Below, in pieces: positions 21,976-34,374 of a stretch of DNA of 64,000 nucleotides; the first letter of the stretch is position 1, and every line of letters starts with the position of its first letter. A program made the position numbers and the translations under genes. The notes beneath the pieces are model-generated. The model searched no databases and was not told the origin of the DNA. It was given only the letters and a program-made list of their open reading frames with translations. The stretch is taken from contig CM028918.1 of NCBI GenBank assembly GCA_016801845.1, forward strand, positions 18,164,001-18,228,000, in the 5' to 3' direction. Source of the stretch: Polydactylus sextarius (lineage: Eukaryota > Chordata > Actinopteri > Polynemidae).

Positions 21976-23630
21976 CCAACCCCTCTTCACATTTTTTTCT
22001 TCCCCTGCTCCCTATCTGAATTACAATTTTTTCCCCTTGGAACATTCCTCTGGTACAGAAATGAAGACATCTTGCGCTCAACTTCAAACACACTCCTCGG
22101 TAAACAACCACTGTGGAGAAAGTGTTTCATCTGTGCCTCTGGGATATTATTAAGCTTCTCTGGTAGCACAGACTGCAAAGGAGTGTAGGATAAGAGCTAG
22201 CTCCTGTCTTTCCACGTCCTGTCCCACTGACAATCCGGCAACCATTTTTTGGATAACCACACTATCTGAATGCTTGTCGAAAGAAAAAAAAAACCTTACC
22301 AGAAAAATGTATAAAAAAGAATTTTAAAAATTCTGCTCTATCGGACTCCATAATTACCCCACGGTAGCATGTCGGAGCAGCACAGATTTCAGAATAACCT
22401 GGGTTCTGACCTCTCCCTCACCCATGTCCTCAGAGTGACTTGCGCAAACTGACAGCCACCAAACTCATCACAATTGCCCCATTCATGAATAACCACTTTT
22501 GTTTGTCTTCCTTACTCAGCATTTTAATGTAGTGCAGTGAGGTAATGTAGGAAGGATGTTGAATTTAAATGTCAACAGCTCAAGTTCTACCTATTAATCT
22601 CTACCCAATACCAATCTAAAATCTTTCATATACAGAAGTATTCAGAACGTTCAGAAACTGTGGTTACATGCATCCAATTTGCTTTAATTATCCTTAGGAC
22701 AATGGCTATAACCTGGTTGAAGTCCACCAATGGCAAACTGACATGACTGAGCATAGTCATACAGTCACTTGGTAAATAAAGAGAAGAACTTAGAATATGA
22801 CATGAGCCTTTATGAAGATTATATTGTTCTGTGTTAAAGTTACAGCTGCTCTGGAAAGGTGTTGAGTTAACTTTACAGTCATGCAGAAACAACTCTATAT
22901 ATAATGCAATGCAGTTCAAAAACCACATCCATCAAACATGATCATACAGTTCAATCAATACTTTTCTAAAATAATCTGAATAAAAGCTCAATAGTACAAC
23001 CTTCACAAATGTAGGATTTATTGCAGGACTACATCACTTTTAGCTAGAGGTGTACCTCATGTACTGCCAACTGAGTGCATACATTATGTATATATTTGTC
23101 ACACCATATATACTGAGCAACTTTGGCTCTGACATTTGAATGAATACATCTTTGGGAGTCGTCCTTTTTGAATTTTTCAATCACAAGTGTTCAGACATTC
23201 CACCAATCTTTCCTGCAGCCCCTGGCACTCTGAATCAGTATATCCTCTGTGATGAGACAAGCAGCTCATCTATAAATGATTCAGAAAGTGATGTGGCACC
23301 ATGATGCGAGCTGATCCACCTTTCACTACCTTGGTGTATTGAACTGGAATTATTATAGTGACATTTGCATGAGCAAAAGCAAAGAAACAGAGGAGGCTTA
23401 GGATATTTATCACCACAGATATTTATTTTCACACTGTCTGCCTCTAAATCAAGGCTTGAAAAGCAATTCAAAGAAATGGTTAATAATAGATAGTGAAAAT
23501 GGAAAAACACCCGGAGCGTGACCGATATGATTTTGAGACTAAACCAGTGCGTACAGTATGGGCCTACATGACAAATTATTTATCCAGGGACAAAGATTAT
23601 AAATCCACTAGTTGTTTCATGCTAGTAATT
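21480..23630. other. Intergenic, only a microsatellite recognised
   Basis: Apart from the (AC)n tract at 21.94 kb, no gene, splice pair or repeat of known type was seen. The longest frame (100 codons, minus, 22.6-22.9 kb) is unrecognised. Confidence 0.5.
21936..21969. repeat. (AC)n microsatellite
   Basis: About 17 AC units are followed by a short AT run. The open frames on both strands here come from the repeat. Confidence 0.95.
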
Positions 23631-23634
23631 CTGC

Positions 23635-23900
23635 ATGAAGAGACACCCCTGCTGTACCACAGTAAGCGCTGTACCTGCTGAGGACAGCTTCATTAAGAGC
23701 TTATCACCATTATTAGCCATGATATTGATGCTTGTGCTGCTGTCAATCAAGGTAGGAATGTTAAAGTATCAGAGTATGCCTGTTCTGCTCATCCCTAACG
23801 ACTACATCATTGATTTTAGCTGCTTGCTTTCCATTAGATTAATGAGGAGACGGAGAGTGGGAGACATAGTGGATTTCGAATCAGGGCCTGTAACCTAGAC
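23635..23900. other. Candidate conserved non-coding element
   Basis: The 260 bp are non-repetitive with several homeodomain-type cores (attaagagcttatc, attgattttagc, attagattaatgag). An 87-codon plus frame and several in other frames are unrecognised. The base pattern is like vertebrate developmental enhancers; this is inference. Confidence 0.3.
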
Positions 23901-24453
23901 ACACAAGCTGCATAATGTTGTCTTTTAACACATCTGTGAGTGTGATCATATTTGCAGGGCAACAGATGCCACTATTCCAGTCTTCCTGTCAGTAGAAGAT
24001 CTTCATTAACAGTTTCAAACGCGGGACCCTCTGGCAAAAACACAAACAGCCGCCAGCAGAGGCACTTCAAGAGTATGGATTAAACAAGATAACCCCTTGT
24101 TCCCTGGCATCATATTAGCATATACTCTATTATTCATGTGATACCCAGTTCAGAAATTGCCCCTTTTAAATAGTTTTAAGGATTGAATGTGTGTGAATGC
24201 ACTGAATAAAATATTTTCCCTGGTTCTTCGATTGGATTGTTTCATGTACACATATGGGTTTTCATGGAAAAAAATGTATTGAAAATGGGGAATTTATTCA
24301 GAGAGCCAAATCTGCCTGTGATATGTAAAGTAACTTCTCTTAAAAATCTGAGATTCTGAATGAAATTTTGCCAGCACAGAAAGCACAGGAATCACCAGCT
24401 CCCTGAAGAATACAGAATACGCTGTAGACATTGCAGCTTCACATTCTTTAGAT

Positions 24454-24662
24454 CAGTGATTCCCAACCACTTTTGCTGCAGTACATCAATGTGCTATGAG
24501 AGATCACCAGGTGTGCTGTGGGAATTATCCAATTTTACTTAATGACTTAAACTATATTTTATTATATTTACTTTTTGTGACTTTTTTGTTTGGTGGTGTG
24601 CCGCTGGATTTTTTTTTTATGTAAAATATGTGCTTTGACTCAATAAAGTTTGGGAAACACTG
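24454..24662. mobile_element. Small hAT-type MITE
   Basis: The left end is cagtgattcccaacc. The right end, read in reverse complement, is cagtgtttcccaaac. The match is 12 of 15, of the 'CAGNG' hAT type. The length is 209 bp. No clear 8-bp target duplication remains (ctttagat / cctcgcag). Confidence 0.65.
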
Positions 24663-25044
24663 CCTCGCAGTGCATGTGTGAAGTCATGCTAGGCTGCATC
24701 TGTATATATGTATTTGTATGTGGGATACACTATATCCAATAAAAGAGATCTTTAGATCTATGTAATAACAAAACCAAAGGCTATTAGCACCCACTGGAGA
24801 ATTTTTTCTGTATCACCTTAATGGCACAAAAGAAAAGACACCAACAACCAACTCATCATTTTGCTTTTCCTACTTATTGTTACACTAAATATAAAGTTCA
24901 TCCTGAAGGTGGCACTACGAGAAAAATGTGGTAATCAACTTCGGAACATAAACATGACAAAGACACTTTAATGCCAGACTGACTTGACACATTTTGTCTT
25001 TTAGTGTCACTCTGAGGTGCAGTCCATGTTTTACTTTCTTCATT

Positions 25045-25290
25045 AAGGGCTCACTGTGTAGGATTTAATGATAACTAATGGTGAGTTTGCAGATTGCAAT
25101 CAACTGAATACCTAACAAAAACATAAATATCCATAGTTTCAGATGAGTATTTACTTACAAAATCCTTTGTACTGGTCCCTTAAATAGAGGCAAATCTTGT
25201 GTGTGATTGAGCCCTTTTTGCTTAATTGATAAAGGCTCATGGGATCACCAAAATGCTGTAGTTTTAATTCATCCTCTGTACACCATAAAA
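25045..25290 (+). repeat. Dispersed teleost repeat ('gtgtaggattta' type)
   Basis: The stretch actgtgtaggatttaatgat, tggtgagtttgcagattgca and atcaactgaatacctaacaa is a pattern found many times in percomorph genomes. A second plus copy lies at 42.08-42.15 kb and a weak minus copy at 50.23-50.35 kb. Confidence 0.5.
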
Positions 25291-25544
25291 ATCAAGAAAT
25301 TGGATTAGATCAAGGGAGAACTTTGACCTAATGGTAGTGGAATATAATATATATGAAATATATGATGTCAATACTTTACCTTCCTGGGACCTTATATGGT
25401 ATATCATATTTCTGTTACCTGGTAATAGTGGATACTTTATCTACAAAAGACTGACAAAAACTGTTTCAGCGTGCAGAGAATTTACCACATCTGTTTGTAC
25501 AGAAATGTTCAATTGTCCCATTCATATTTGTATGGATTTCAAAA

Positions 25545-25600
25545 TCCAATCCAAAATTTCAAAATCCAATCCAAATCCAATCCAAAATTTCAAAACCAAT
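25545..25600. repeat. Short tandem array of 'aatccaatccaaaatttcaa' units
   Basis: Two and a half imperfect units of about 20 bases occur in a row. The array creates part of the longer open frame in this stretch, which is not a gene. Confidence 0.7.
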
Positions 25601-25894
25601 AAGATTGTTTGGCCAAAACTTACATTGTTCTCCCACTTACAGACAGTAGACACAGCAGTAGACCTGCTGATCCCAGTGCTGAAGCAGTTCCGTGCCATCC
25701 ACCATAGACCCTTGGCTAAAAAAGTAAATGGAGAAAAGCAGAAGACAGTAAAGCACAACAGTTTTACAAAGTAATGAAGATGCTGTAGGTTTTACTTAGA
25801 GTACAACCATTGGTCAAATTCTAACCATTTCGAGGAAACTCCAACACCTCATAGTTACTTCTCCTTTACACAGACCATCAAGGACAAGATCTAG

Positions 25895-26112
25895 GATCCA
25901 TCCATCTATTTTCAGCCACTTATGTGGGCTTGGGTCATAGTGGCAGCAGATCAAGCTAAGTAGTCCAGGTGTTCCTCTCCCCAATGACACTCTCCAGCTT
26001 ATCCTGGGGGATGCCAAGGTGTTGCCAGGTTAGATGAGATATATAATCTCTCAAGCATGTTCTGGGTCTACCCCGAGGTCTCCTATCAGTTAGACATGCG
26101 TAGAAACCTCCA
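25895..26112. mobile_element. Non-LTR retrotransposon 3' region remnant
   Basis: The stretch gtgggcttgggtcatagtgg, cagcagatcaagctaagtag, gttcctctccccaatgacac, cttatcctgggggatgccaa, tgttctgggtctaccccgag and tctcctatcagttagacatg follows a dispersed fish repeat that belongs to the 3' part of a LINE. The original carries far more CpG; here many sites are decayed. Confidence 0.55.
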
Positions 26113-26641
26113 ACTGTTCCACATTCTCAGGACAGTGAGTATATCCAGGTCTGCTTGGAAATGTCTTGAAATTTGTTTCTACCAAGAAGTTTCTTTTGCA
26201 AATGGGGGAAACTCCCAAACAGGATGCATTGGAAAGTCAATATATCTTTGAGATATATTTCAGTGTATCCAACAGTAAAATGAAGAATACACGTCTTCGG
26301 CTTTGCTAGGCCAATATTATAGGCAGCAGTGCATTGAATTAAATGGTAATGGCAACACAATTACATACTTACAATGATTGAACTGTCATGCTGATGAACT
26401 GATGGGAAGAAGGTACAAGCTCACAATTCTAGGTTAACATGTCGGTACATTAATTTTGATGATTAGTACTAAATATGAGACTCTGAAAATACAGTTACAA
26501 TATAGTCCTATTGTGAATATACATGTCTGTACCTTGAATTAGTGGCATTCATCTATTAGTTGAAAATAAATGTTAAAATTAAATGAATAAAATATCAATT
26601 ATATCCATATCAATGTTTTTGGTAAAAAAGCAAAGATGACG

Positions 26642-26765
26642 GGCTCTTCAATAGCCGAATGATTATTAGGTTGAGCTTTCCTGTGTCTTTCCCCCACTCT
26701 CCTCCCTGTTTCCTTCCTCTATCATTAAAGGCAAAAATGCCCCAAAACTAATATTTAAAAAAAAA
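26642..26765 (+). mobile_element. SINE tail with A-rich end
   Basis: The stretch gctttcctgtgtctttcccc, then tttccttcctctatcattaa and ggcaaaaatgccccaaaact, followed by an A-rich end, is the 3' body of a common teleost SINE. The head is truncated. A fuller antisense copy lies at 38.72-38.86 kb. Confidence 0.6.
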
Positions 26766-27359
26766 GCAAAAATTGTGGCCTTGTGGTGGTAGTAAAAGAA
26801 AAATTAGGAGATCACCTATGTCAGAACAATTCCTGTCTACAGGAAAACGTCTGTGCTGAACTATTTTTATAGTATGCAGTATTTCAGTCTGGACCGAAGT
26901 GGTCAACTGGGAGACTGACATTGCCATAAACACCGCACCACTATTGTGTCACTGAATAAGATCTGTAAATTTTTTAAGTCCATTTTATTGGCTGTTATTA
27001 TACATTTTTCTTATTCCTATTAAATCTCCAGTGAAGGTGCAATACAGTGAAAATTGATGGCATATGATTTTTTTAGAGCGCCCACAAATCACTTGTGAGT
27101 GTCAGGAGCTGGTGTCAAGTGTTTCTTAATACTGTCAAGATTGAAGTTGGATGTTCATAAAGTGATATTATTATTCCAATCAGTAGTAGCCTCAATGGTA
27201 AAGAACACAGTGAATACATAAGAAATATATGTGTGAAGAATTTACTGCTCCCTGAACCGATCCTTCAAAAGTAAATATTACAATGATTTGACTTCAGAAT
27301 AACTCTTGAGATATGTGACATATCACAACTTGATGACATCTAATATGCAATAAGCAAGG

Positions 27360-27645
27360 ATGTTTTTTTTCTGTCTCTGCCAGGCAGCTGTCCTCAAATC
27401 AACAATGTCCCTCTCCTCCTTTAGTGCTCTCCGGCCGTGTCAGACCACTGCTAATCTGTCTGCTCAATTAGTCGGCACCACCCTTTGCTTTGATGGCTGG
27501 GCCACTGCCAAGCCTAATTATATAAGCTTCATTTTTGAGGCTTATGTCAAAGAGCTTGTCATTTTCTTTGCACTTTGCTCGAGGAACAATTTCATCATGC
27601 TTTCACTGAGGACACCCTGTGAATATACAACTCTTAGCTGAGTAA
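27360..27645. other. Candidate conserved non-coding element
   Basis: The 280 bp are non-repetitive and of even composition between AT-rich flanks, with caattagtcggcaccaccct, tgatggctgggccactgcca and cctaattatataagcttcat. The plus-strand frame of 93 codons is open but unrecognised. Confidence 0.35.
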
Positions 27646-28334
27646 TACAGTGATGAATAGGAAAGAACACTGCACTCATTTCCTCATAGGTGACTGCAGA
27701 ATATATTGCATATGGTCTTGCTTGTTGGTATTTTATCTTTCAAATAACATTTGGTGGCAGATGACAATACATGTTCAGAAGGTTTAAAACTAACACTGAA
27801 TCATTGTTATTTATGTTGGATCAGTAAATAGTGAGTAAATAAATTAGCATTAAAAAATACAACCAATTATGGTGTGACATACAGCAGAACACAACATATC
27901 ATTATATATTATTTAGTTCAATCTTTATCATTCAAGTTTAATCGAAACCCAAGCTGTCTGCCTCTGGCTGCAGAGCTGACTGTGTGTTCAGTCTTCAGCC
28001 AGAAAACAACACTGAATGGATTGCCACAACATTCATAATCTCCAGAGGATGAGACTTTTTGCTTTTAATCATTCCCTGATTTGTCCTGTAGCACAACCAA
28101 AATGTTAACATGTCTGATTTTCCATGAAATCGCTCACATTCATGCTCCCTACAGAATGAAGTATAATAGTGTCATTCATCTCTTGAATTCTCCATCACAA
28201 AATGTTTTGCTCAACTATGCCATCTCTTTAAGACTAACTCATCTCTGCTATTTTGTACTTCCATGACTGAAAGCTGACATCTGAGAAACTTTAAGATCAC
28301 ATCCCAGAACACTCTTCCAAGAAGTATGCTTGCT

Positions 28335-28695
28335 TAGTTTCTTGCCAAGAGTTATATAAGAAAATTGATACCACTCACATGTCTCTATGATGAATGTATA
28401 GCTGGAGTGAGCAGCTGGTTAGCTTAGCATAAGGATTTGGAACAGTGTGGGACAGTGATGTCCAAAGCTAACAGAAATCTTCTTAATCTAAGGCAGTTCT
28501 GTAAGAACTTCTAAAATGTGTACAGATTATATAAACGCGTGTTTTGATCAAAAGACATTTGAAGTGGTTTTTTGTGGACTTTCCGGATGGAGCCAGAATA
28601 GCAGTTTCTTGTTTTATGCCAGTCTTGATGTTAAATTGCTTCTAAGTTTTAGTCTTAAATTTAACAAACAAATCAGCAAGTGATATCAATCTTCA
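28335..28695 (+). repeat. Dispersed teleost repeat ('gcttagcataaggat' type)
   Basis: The stretch ctggttagcttagcataagg, cagtgatgtccaaagctaac, tttgaagtggttttttgtgg and ggactttccggatggagcca follows a MITE-like repeat found widely in fish. The boundaries are blurred. Confidence 0.5.
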
Positions 28696-28699
28696 TGCC

Positions 28700-31695
28700 T
28701 AACTCTTGGCTGGAAGGCAGTCAAGTAAATTAATCTTAATTAAAATTAAAACCATGATGTACACTGGACAAAGTGAAACTGAGAGCATGATTGTTTGCAA
28801 TCAAAATAATAAAAAAAAAAACAACTCCCCACAGGACATTTGATTTCTTCAAACATCTTGGAGGAAATTCCCCACGTGCATCAATATCAAGTGTTGGTAG
28901 ATTTTTGGCACCAGCATAGTTACTACATAGTATATTGCAGGGCACTCTGGTGTTGGACTCAACATTTGTGTTGACATTTGTGGCTGAAATTCAGTGCATA
29001 CCACCAGTCAAATATATCAGCCATTCACTTTCTGAGCTTTGAGCACAACATGCTGTTCTATTTTAAATTTGTGCATCCTTCGACTTGTGCCATTGTCTCA
29101 CTACAACACTGGCAGACAGAAACAGGACATGCATCACTTTTCTGTCCAGATATGTCAATACAACTCAAACAAGCTGAGCTACACAAGGCAATGTTGTGTA
29201 TAAAGAGCTTTTTTCCCCCTTAAAATTCAAATGAAGTCAGCAGTGGTTTATCTGGTGGTTTGGGGTGTATTTCAGCCGCAGACTGTGTGCATGTGTGTGC
29301 AGCCAGCCAAGATGGTTGCAGGTTACTTTTGTAATTTAGTTTTTTTTTCTAGCTTGCAATGCTCACTTGCAATGCTCACGAGTTGAGTGGCTATTGGCAA
29401 GTCAGTACATCATGACAAATGACTGACACAAATGGCTACAAATCAATTTGCAGGAAAACACAAATATCTCAATAAGGTTAGGTTGACTGGTGACTCTGTT
29501 TATAAAATTAGAATTTTAAAAAGTAGAAATCCAAGAAATTGGGATCTGACCCACACGAGAGCTAACAATACTGCTACCTTCACTACTGTATCACTACCAC
29601 TTAATGATGTGTTCAGACCAAATGCAAAGTCCGGCCCCTCCCCTGTTGCGTTACTGATCGGGGTCTTACCCTGGGTGGAGACACAAAGCCGCAAAGGGGC
29701 GTGAGGGAAGAACTTTCTGAAAAGATTCCAGCCCCCCTGTTGTTACATCGGAACTTCTTGGTGGAAACACGGCTAATTAGTTAACACAACCATTAGTATA
29801 ACTGCTCATCAGCAGAGAGTACTCCCATTGCGGGGTAAGGGAAATATTTGTAGGTTGTGAAATACTGCAAAAACATTCCAGTAATGAAAATGAAGAGCAC
29901 AAGAAGAAAAATCAGTTCACGCATACCTAAACACATCTAAAACAGGGCTGCTAACATGCATTGAGTATGACACACACATTTTTGACTACCTTCAAGCTCT
30001 CACACCGCACTTCCAGTTTCTCACAACAAAAGAAAACATCTGTTTATCTATAATCTGATCTAGGCGTTGAGGCTGACGAATGTCACTTGCGATCGATTAA
30101 ATTTGAATTGGCACAAAAAGTATAGAAGCAGTGACTATTCCTTCAGTACAGAGGAGCATATTTCATGTGTCCTTCCTTAAAAAATGGACATCACAGTAGC
30201 GGCGACAGCCAACATTGGGACACAAACCAAGACCTCTGGTGGAGCTAAAAGAAATGCAATGTACCAGTTTTATTGTCAGCACACTATGTCATATGGCAAG
30301 GTATGCACCATTCATTTCTTATGTTTGTCTTGAAAATGGCTTCGCAAGTATATCTATGACCAAATCAATTTAATTTTCTCTGGCAGCCATTGTGTGTTGA
30401 AAGAACAAAAACAAATGTTAATCAAATTACCAAATTGTTGGCAAGTGTCTCTGTGACGCTAGGCTATCACAGAAATAATGTGGAAGGAGAGCTTGTTAAA
30501 ACTAATCACCCATCAAACATCCCAGGCTTATCACCAATGAGCAAATATCTAAAAAAAAAAAAACTGCTCTCCCCTCACTTTGACAAATCCCAGCTTTTGT
30601 TTGGAACACAGTCACAACTACAGACATTGTACAAATAACAACAGGTGGGAGTCAACATAGCTTTTAGATATAATAGTGCTCTGTGGCCACTAGCTTCATG
30701 ATTATAAAAGGAAAAGTATCTCTTCCATGCAGTTCTGTCTTCTGGAGAAACACCACTGCTTTAACTTAGCTTCTAATGGGCATGTCCCACTATTTTAGTT
30801 AGATATATTTGTGTTCTTTTTACCCCTGACAGTAAGTTTTGTGAAATGCTGATGCAGCACGGAGTTTATATTCCAGGAGAAGACAGTCAGAGTGGCATTG
30901 ATTTGACTTGAACAGGGAGATGGTGGCAGGCTGAGAGCAGTGCACAAACGGAGGTGGAGAGGTGCAAACAGGAAGTCGAGTGATTGGGTAAGTAGATTTG
31001 ATCAACCCTCCTGCTGTGGAATCTAAATGTTGTTGTGCTTGAAAGTTGTGCAAGTAAAGTAGATTAAACAAATCACAGGATACATACTCTTGAACTGCCA
31101 TGATGAACTTGACATGCATCCACAATGGCAGTCTTTGCTTCAGTGCTTCAATGTGTTACCCTCCCTTGGGATTTGTCCCTCCTGTTTCTGCTTTTGTTTC
31201 ACTGTATTTGAGTTAAAACCACTTCTCATGAGTTTTTTTTTTTTAACCTGAAGAGAGCTGCTCTCTAAGCTGTAGGTGAGCTGCAGGCTGTCACTTTCCA
31301 ATGAAAGGACTCCACTGACTAAGCCTTGGCTGTGCCAAGTTACTTTCCGTTACAGAATGTTAGTGTGTGGCAATGCTAATGCTGTGTGACCCAACATGAC
31401 ACAGCAAGGCCATGGACCCTACAAGGGGCAGAGGACTTCAGGGTTTCTTTTGGGTTTTAGGAAACACAGCAGCATTGTTTGTGACTATCACTATATTGTT
31501 TCAAACTTTTATTTGAAAATTTGGTTTCCTCTGGCTGAAAATTGCATTAATAAAGTATGGAAATACATTATATTAGAATGTTAAAGATTTTGATTTGATA
31601 AAGATTTGATGCCCAAAATTATCTGCACCTTTAAAATCTTAACAAATTTGAAAGGAACGCAGTATTTGTACTATTTCAAATGGTTCTGGTAATGT
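28700..31695. other. Intergenic, nothing firmly recognised
   Basis: AT-rich sequence with a C-rich patch at 29.63-29.75 kb (tgttcagaccaaatgc upstream of it suggests a decayed MITE). Short frames up to 101 codons are unrecognised. Confidence 0.45.
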
Positions 31696-31699
31696 ATTA

Positions 31700-32010
31700 G
31701 AGCATCTAATCAACTATAAACTGAGAAGAGCTGCAGTTGTTCAGTTTGGGTAAAACCAAAGACCTTTGTAGGGACCAATGGGTCCCCAAGAAGGGTAAAG
31801 GCTACAAAACCATATCAAAGTGTTTACAAGACCCAGTGGTCACAGAGCAAAGTTTCATCACAAGGTACAGAGTTCCAGATTGTGAAAAATCTCAAGCCTC
31901 AAGTGACTGGTGCACAAGTAAGAATGGTAAAGATTCAAAAAGAATCCAAAGATCACCATCAATTCTGTTGAAATTCTAGTCGCAACTTCTCCAGTCAGAA
32001 ACTAAAACAG
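31700..32010 (+). mobile_element. Probable Tc1-like transposase N-terminal fragment
   Basis: A short open stretch translates to KKGKGYKTISKCLQ, close to the helix-turn-helix 'GYKxISK' signature of Tc1 transposases. The sequence after it can be followed only weakly. An alternative is another transposase of the same superfamily. No termini were found. Confidence 0.5.
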
Positions 32011-32299
32011 ACACTAAATAATACTGCATGGTGGGTAAAAAAGTAAAAAGAATTATAAAAATAGATCATATTTTTCATTAATATCTTCAACACAGTCTAA
32101 TGCCACCGTCTGGCAGCTTTGTTTAACATTTCCAGACAGGGGAAATGTATTTGTTAAAAAAAAAAAAAAAAAAAAAAACAACATAAATTTCATAATCTGG
32201 CAGGAAAAAATATAAGCAGTTAATAATGTGGTGCTTACAACTTATAGATTTTCCAGATGCTTGTTACATTCATATATTTCTGATTTTCACCTCATCAGG

Positions 32300-32720
32300 A
32301 GCAGCACAAGCACCATCCTGTTTGGCGGTAGAGTGCTGCTTTAAGTGTGGTGTCAGATAATGAGAAGATTAATCTTCGGCTGGAAAGAGCAGGCCCACTG
32401 CACCTGTCTCTAGAGGAAGAGGAAACTGTGGAGGACTATAAAGAGAAAGCTGGATTCTGCTGGGTGCTCTGTGCTCTCCCTCTGTATGTGGCTGGAGACC
32501 AGGGGGGAAAGAGATACTTCTCCATCCAGGCCGTGCAACAAAAGAGTCCTGAGACCCGTCCACTGCTCAAAAGGCGTGTTGAGAGAAACCAATATCATCA
32601 ACCAGCGATGCAAAAGTATGTGCCGCTGAAAAGGCCAGCCAGTGAATGGAGCCCGATGGGTTTTCACTGAGGTCAAGAGGGGCAGCGCTGTAGCTATGCT
32701 GGCAGACTGCAGATGGTGGC
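32300..32720. other. Complex block with a 107-codon open frame
   Basis: The plus frame 32347-32670 is open but starts in the middle of what looks like continuous sequence. It resembles no family known to me. The minus strand is also open for 125 codons. Overlapping open frames on both strands speak for composition rather than coding. Confidence 0.25.
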
Positions 32721-33467
32721 GTCTCTTTGTTTTAGCCAGACTCTCATAACATTGTGCAGATGAGTGCTCTCTTTTCTTTAAAGCCACATGAATGTCTGGC
32801 TGGGAATAGCCTCATTTTGAAAGCTCACAGTCTTGTTAATGTTCCCACGTTAAGTGTAACATGATGTTGAGTTCTGAAAAAACACCTCAGAAAGGTTTGT
32901 TTTTTTAATGACATTCACCTATGAATCTCTCTGATTTGTTTAGTGATTTAAATACATATTATATTGTGGCGGCTGATGGCATATTCCTGGAAAAACATTA
33001 GTCAATCATCACATTATAGACAGAATTATAAATGATAATGCCATCTTCCTGCATGGGACAATAACTTGTATCACACATGGGTAGAATTTGGATGACAGTG
33101 TTTTAATTCTTTTTTTTTTATTATTACCTTAAAGCCAAAATGGCACTTAACAGGAGACGATCACAATTTCTGGCAATTTGTGAAAGTGTTGTAATAATAT
33201 AATAATATATTTCTGGACAGAGATGCACAAAACACTGGAACAAAAATACCTTTTTCAGGTCAACAACTTAATTTCAATCAGTCCATTTCAGTGACTATTT
33301 GATATCAGGGTACAAACCCATCATAGGACAGAGATGTTATACACAAATGGAAGAAAATGTCTTACCTACTAATGTACTCCATAGTTACCACACATCACTT
33401 TCTCAGATTGTAAAATGGTTATGTTGAGCTCTATTGGAAATTTCAATCTTGGTCTTGTGGTCGTATG

Positions 33468-33670
33468 CATCTATCAACCAAAGGCATATTGTGTGCAATC
33501 ACAGTGACCTCTGACCTTTACCCCTTTGGCCACCAAAATCTAAATTCAGTTCATTCTGGAGTCCAAAGTCCTTGGGCCAAATTTGTAGAGATTCCCTCTA
33601 GGCAGTCTTCGGATACTGTGTTCACAAGAATGAGGCAGATGGATGGACAACAGGAAAAAATACAAACAAT
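33468..33670 (+). repeat. Dispersed teleost repeat ('gacctttacc' type)
   Basis: The stretch cagtgacctctgacctttac, ggccaccaaaatctaaattc, agttcattctggagtccaaa, gagattccctctaggcagtc and atgaggcagatggatggaca is one copy of a family with further copies at 40.9, 42.15 and 52.5 kb, all in the plus orientation. Confidence 0.55.
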
Positions 33671-33993
33671 ACCTCTAGCAAAAAATCTCATTTTTAATGA
33701 ATACAGGAACCAACAATAAACTCATGCCCCACAGTCCCAAAACATCCTCATCCTGTCCAGCTATTTTAGAAGCTGTTCTGTTGGAAGTGAAGAGGCGTTG
33801 CTGTACTTTAAAAAAGTTACAATGAACTGTTTGATGTTGAGTCAGATATTTGGTTTCATTCTATCTCTGCTTTGATCCTATGTGACTTGTTGCTAACTTT
33901 ATCATTTTATTGTACAAAGGCAACAGTGATTACACCTGCAGAGAATCATACTTTTAACAATAAATCAACTTTTAGAATTCAAACAAGGCAAAT

Positions 33994-34014
33994 GGTGGTG
34001 GTGGTGGTGGTGGT
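33994..34014. repeat. (GGT)n microsatellite
   Basis: Seven GGT units are followed by degenerate gatagtgatggggg. Confidence 0.9.
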
Positions 34015-34049
34015 GATAGTGATGGGGGTGTTCATTGGATTCTAATTAC

Positions 34050-34370
34050 CAGATAAATTCTTTCTCTGCATTCTGTCTTTTAAGAGCAGTCTTCATGCCA
34101 GTGACTGTCAGCCCTGACGAGGTCAGAGCCGCTGCTCTATTACCGCACTCAAACAAACTGGTTATAACAGCAAATGCACTGTGAGTCACACAAAGTCTCT
34201 GGCAGACAGAACTTTTTTTGAAATGAAGATCAAAGCGGCGGCGGCGGCAGGGCCTGGCGGTGCACAGAATATTCATGAATGCAAGACATCTGTCAACTAC
34301 TAGACAGCGTTGTGGGTGAGGAGGGAGGGAGGTGACATTTGTCTCCCTACAATGAGGGATGGGCTTCAAA
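34050..34370. other. Candidate conserved non-coding element with CGG run
   Basis: The block holds a short (CGG)n run at 34235-34249 and well-mixed sequence with cagaatattcatgaatgcaa (an octamer/POU-like ATATTCATGAAT core). The minus frame of 107 codons is unrecognised. Confidence 0.3.
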
Positions 34371-34374
34371 TAGG

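Noticed and set aside
21797..22153. 118-codon open frame with a His-Thr run
   Set aside because: The run is the (AC)n microsatellite read as HTHTHT; both strands are open for the same reason.
25331..25774. 147-codon open frame
   Set aside because: It runs through a short tandem array (aatccaatccaaaatttcaa) and AT-rich sequence. No domain was recognised.
32347..32670. 107-codon open frame with charged residues
   Set aside because: No family, no splice partners, and the opposite strand is open over the same span.
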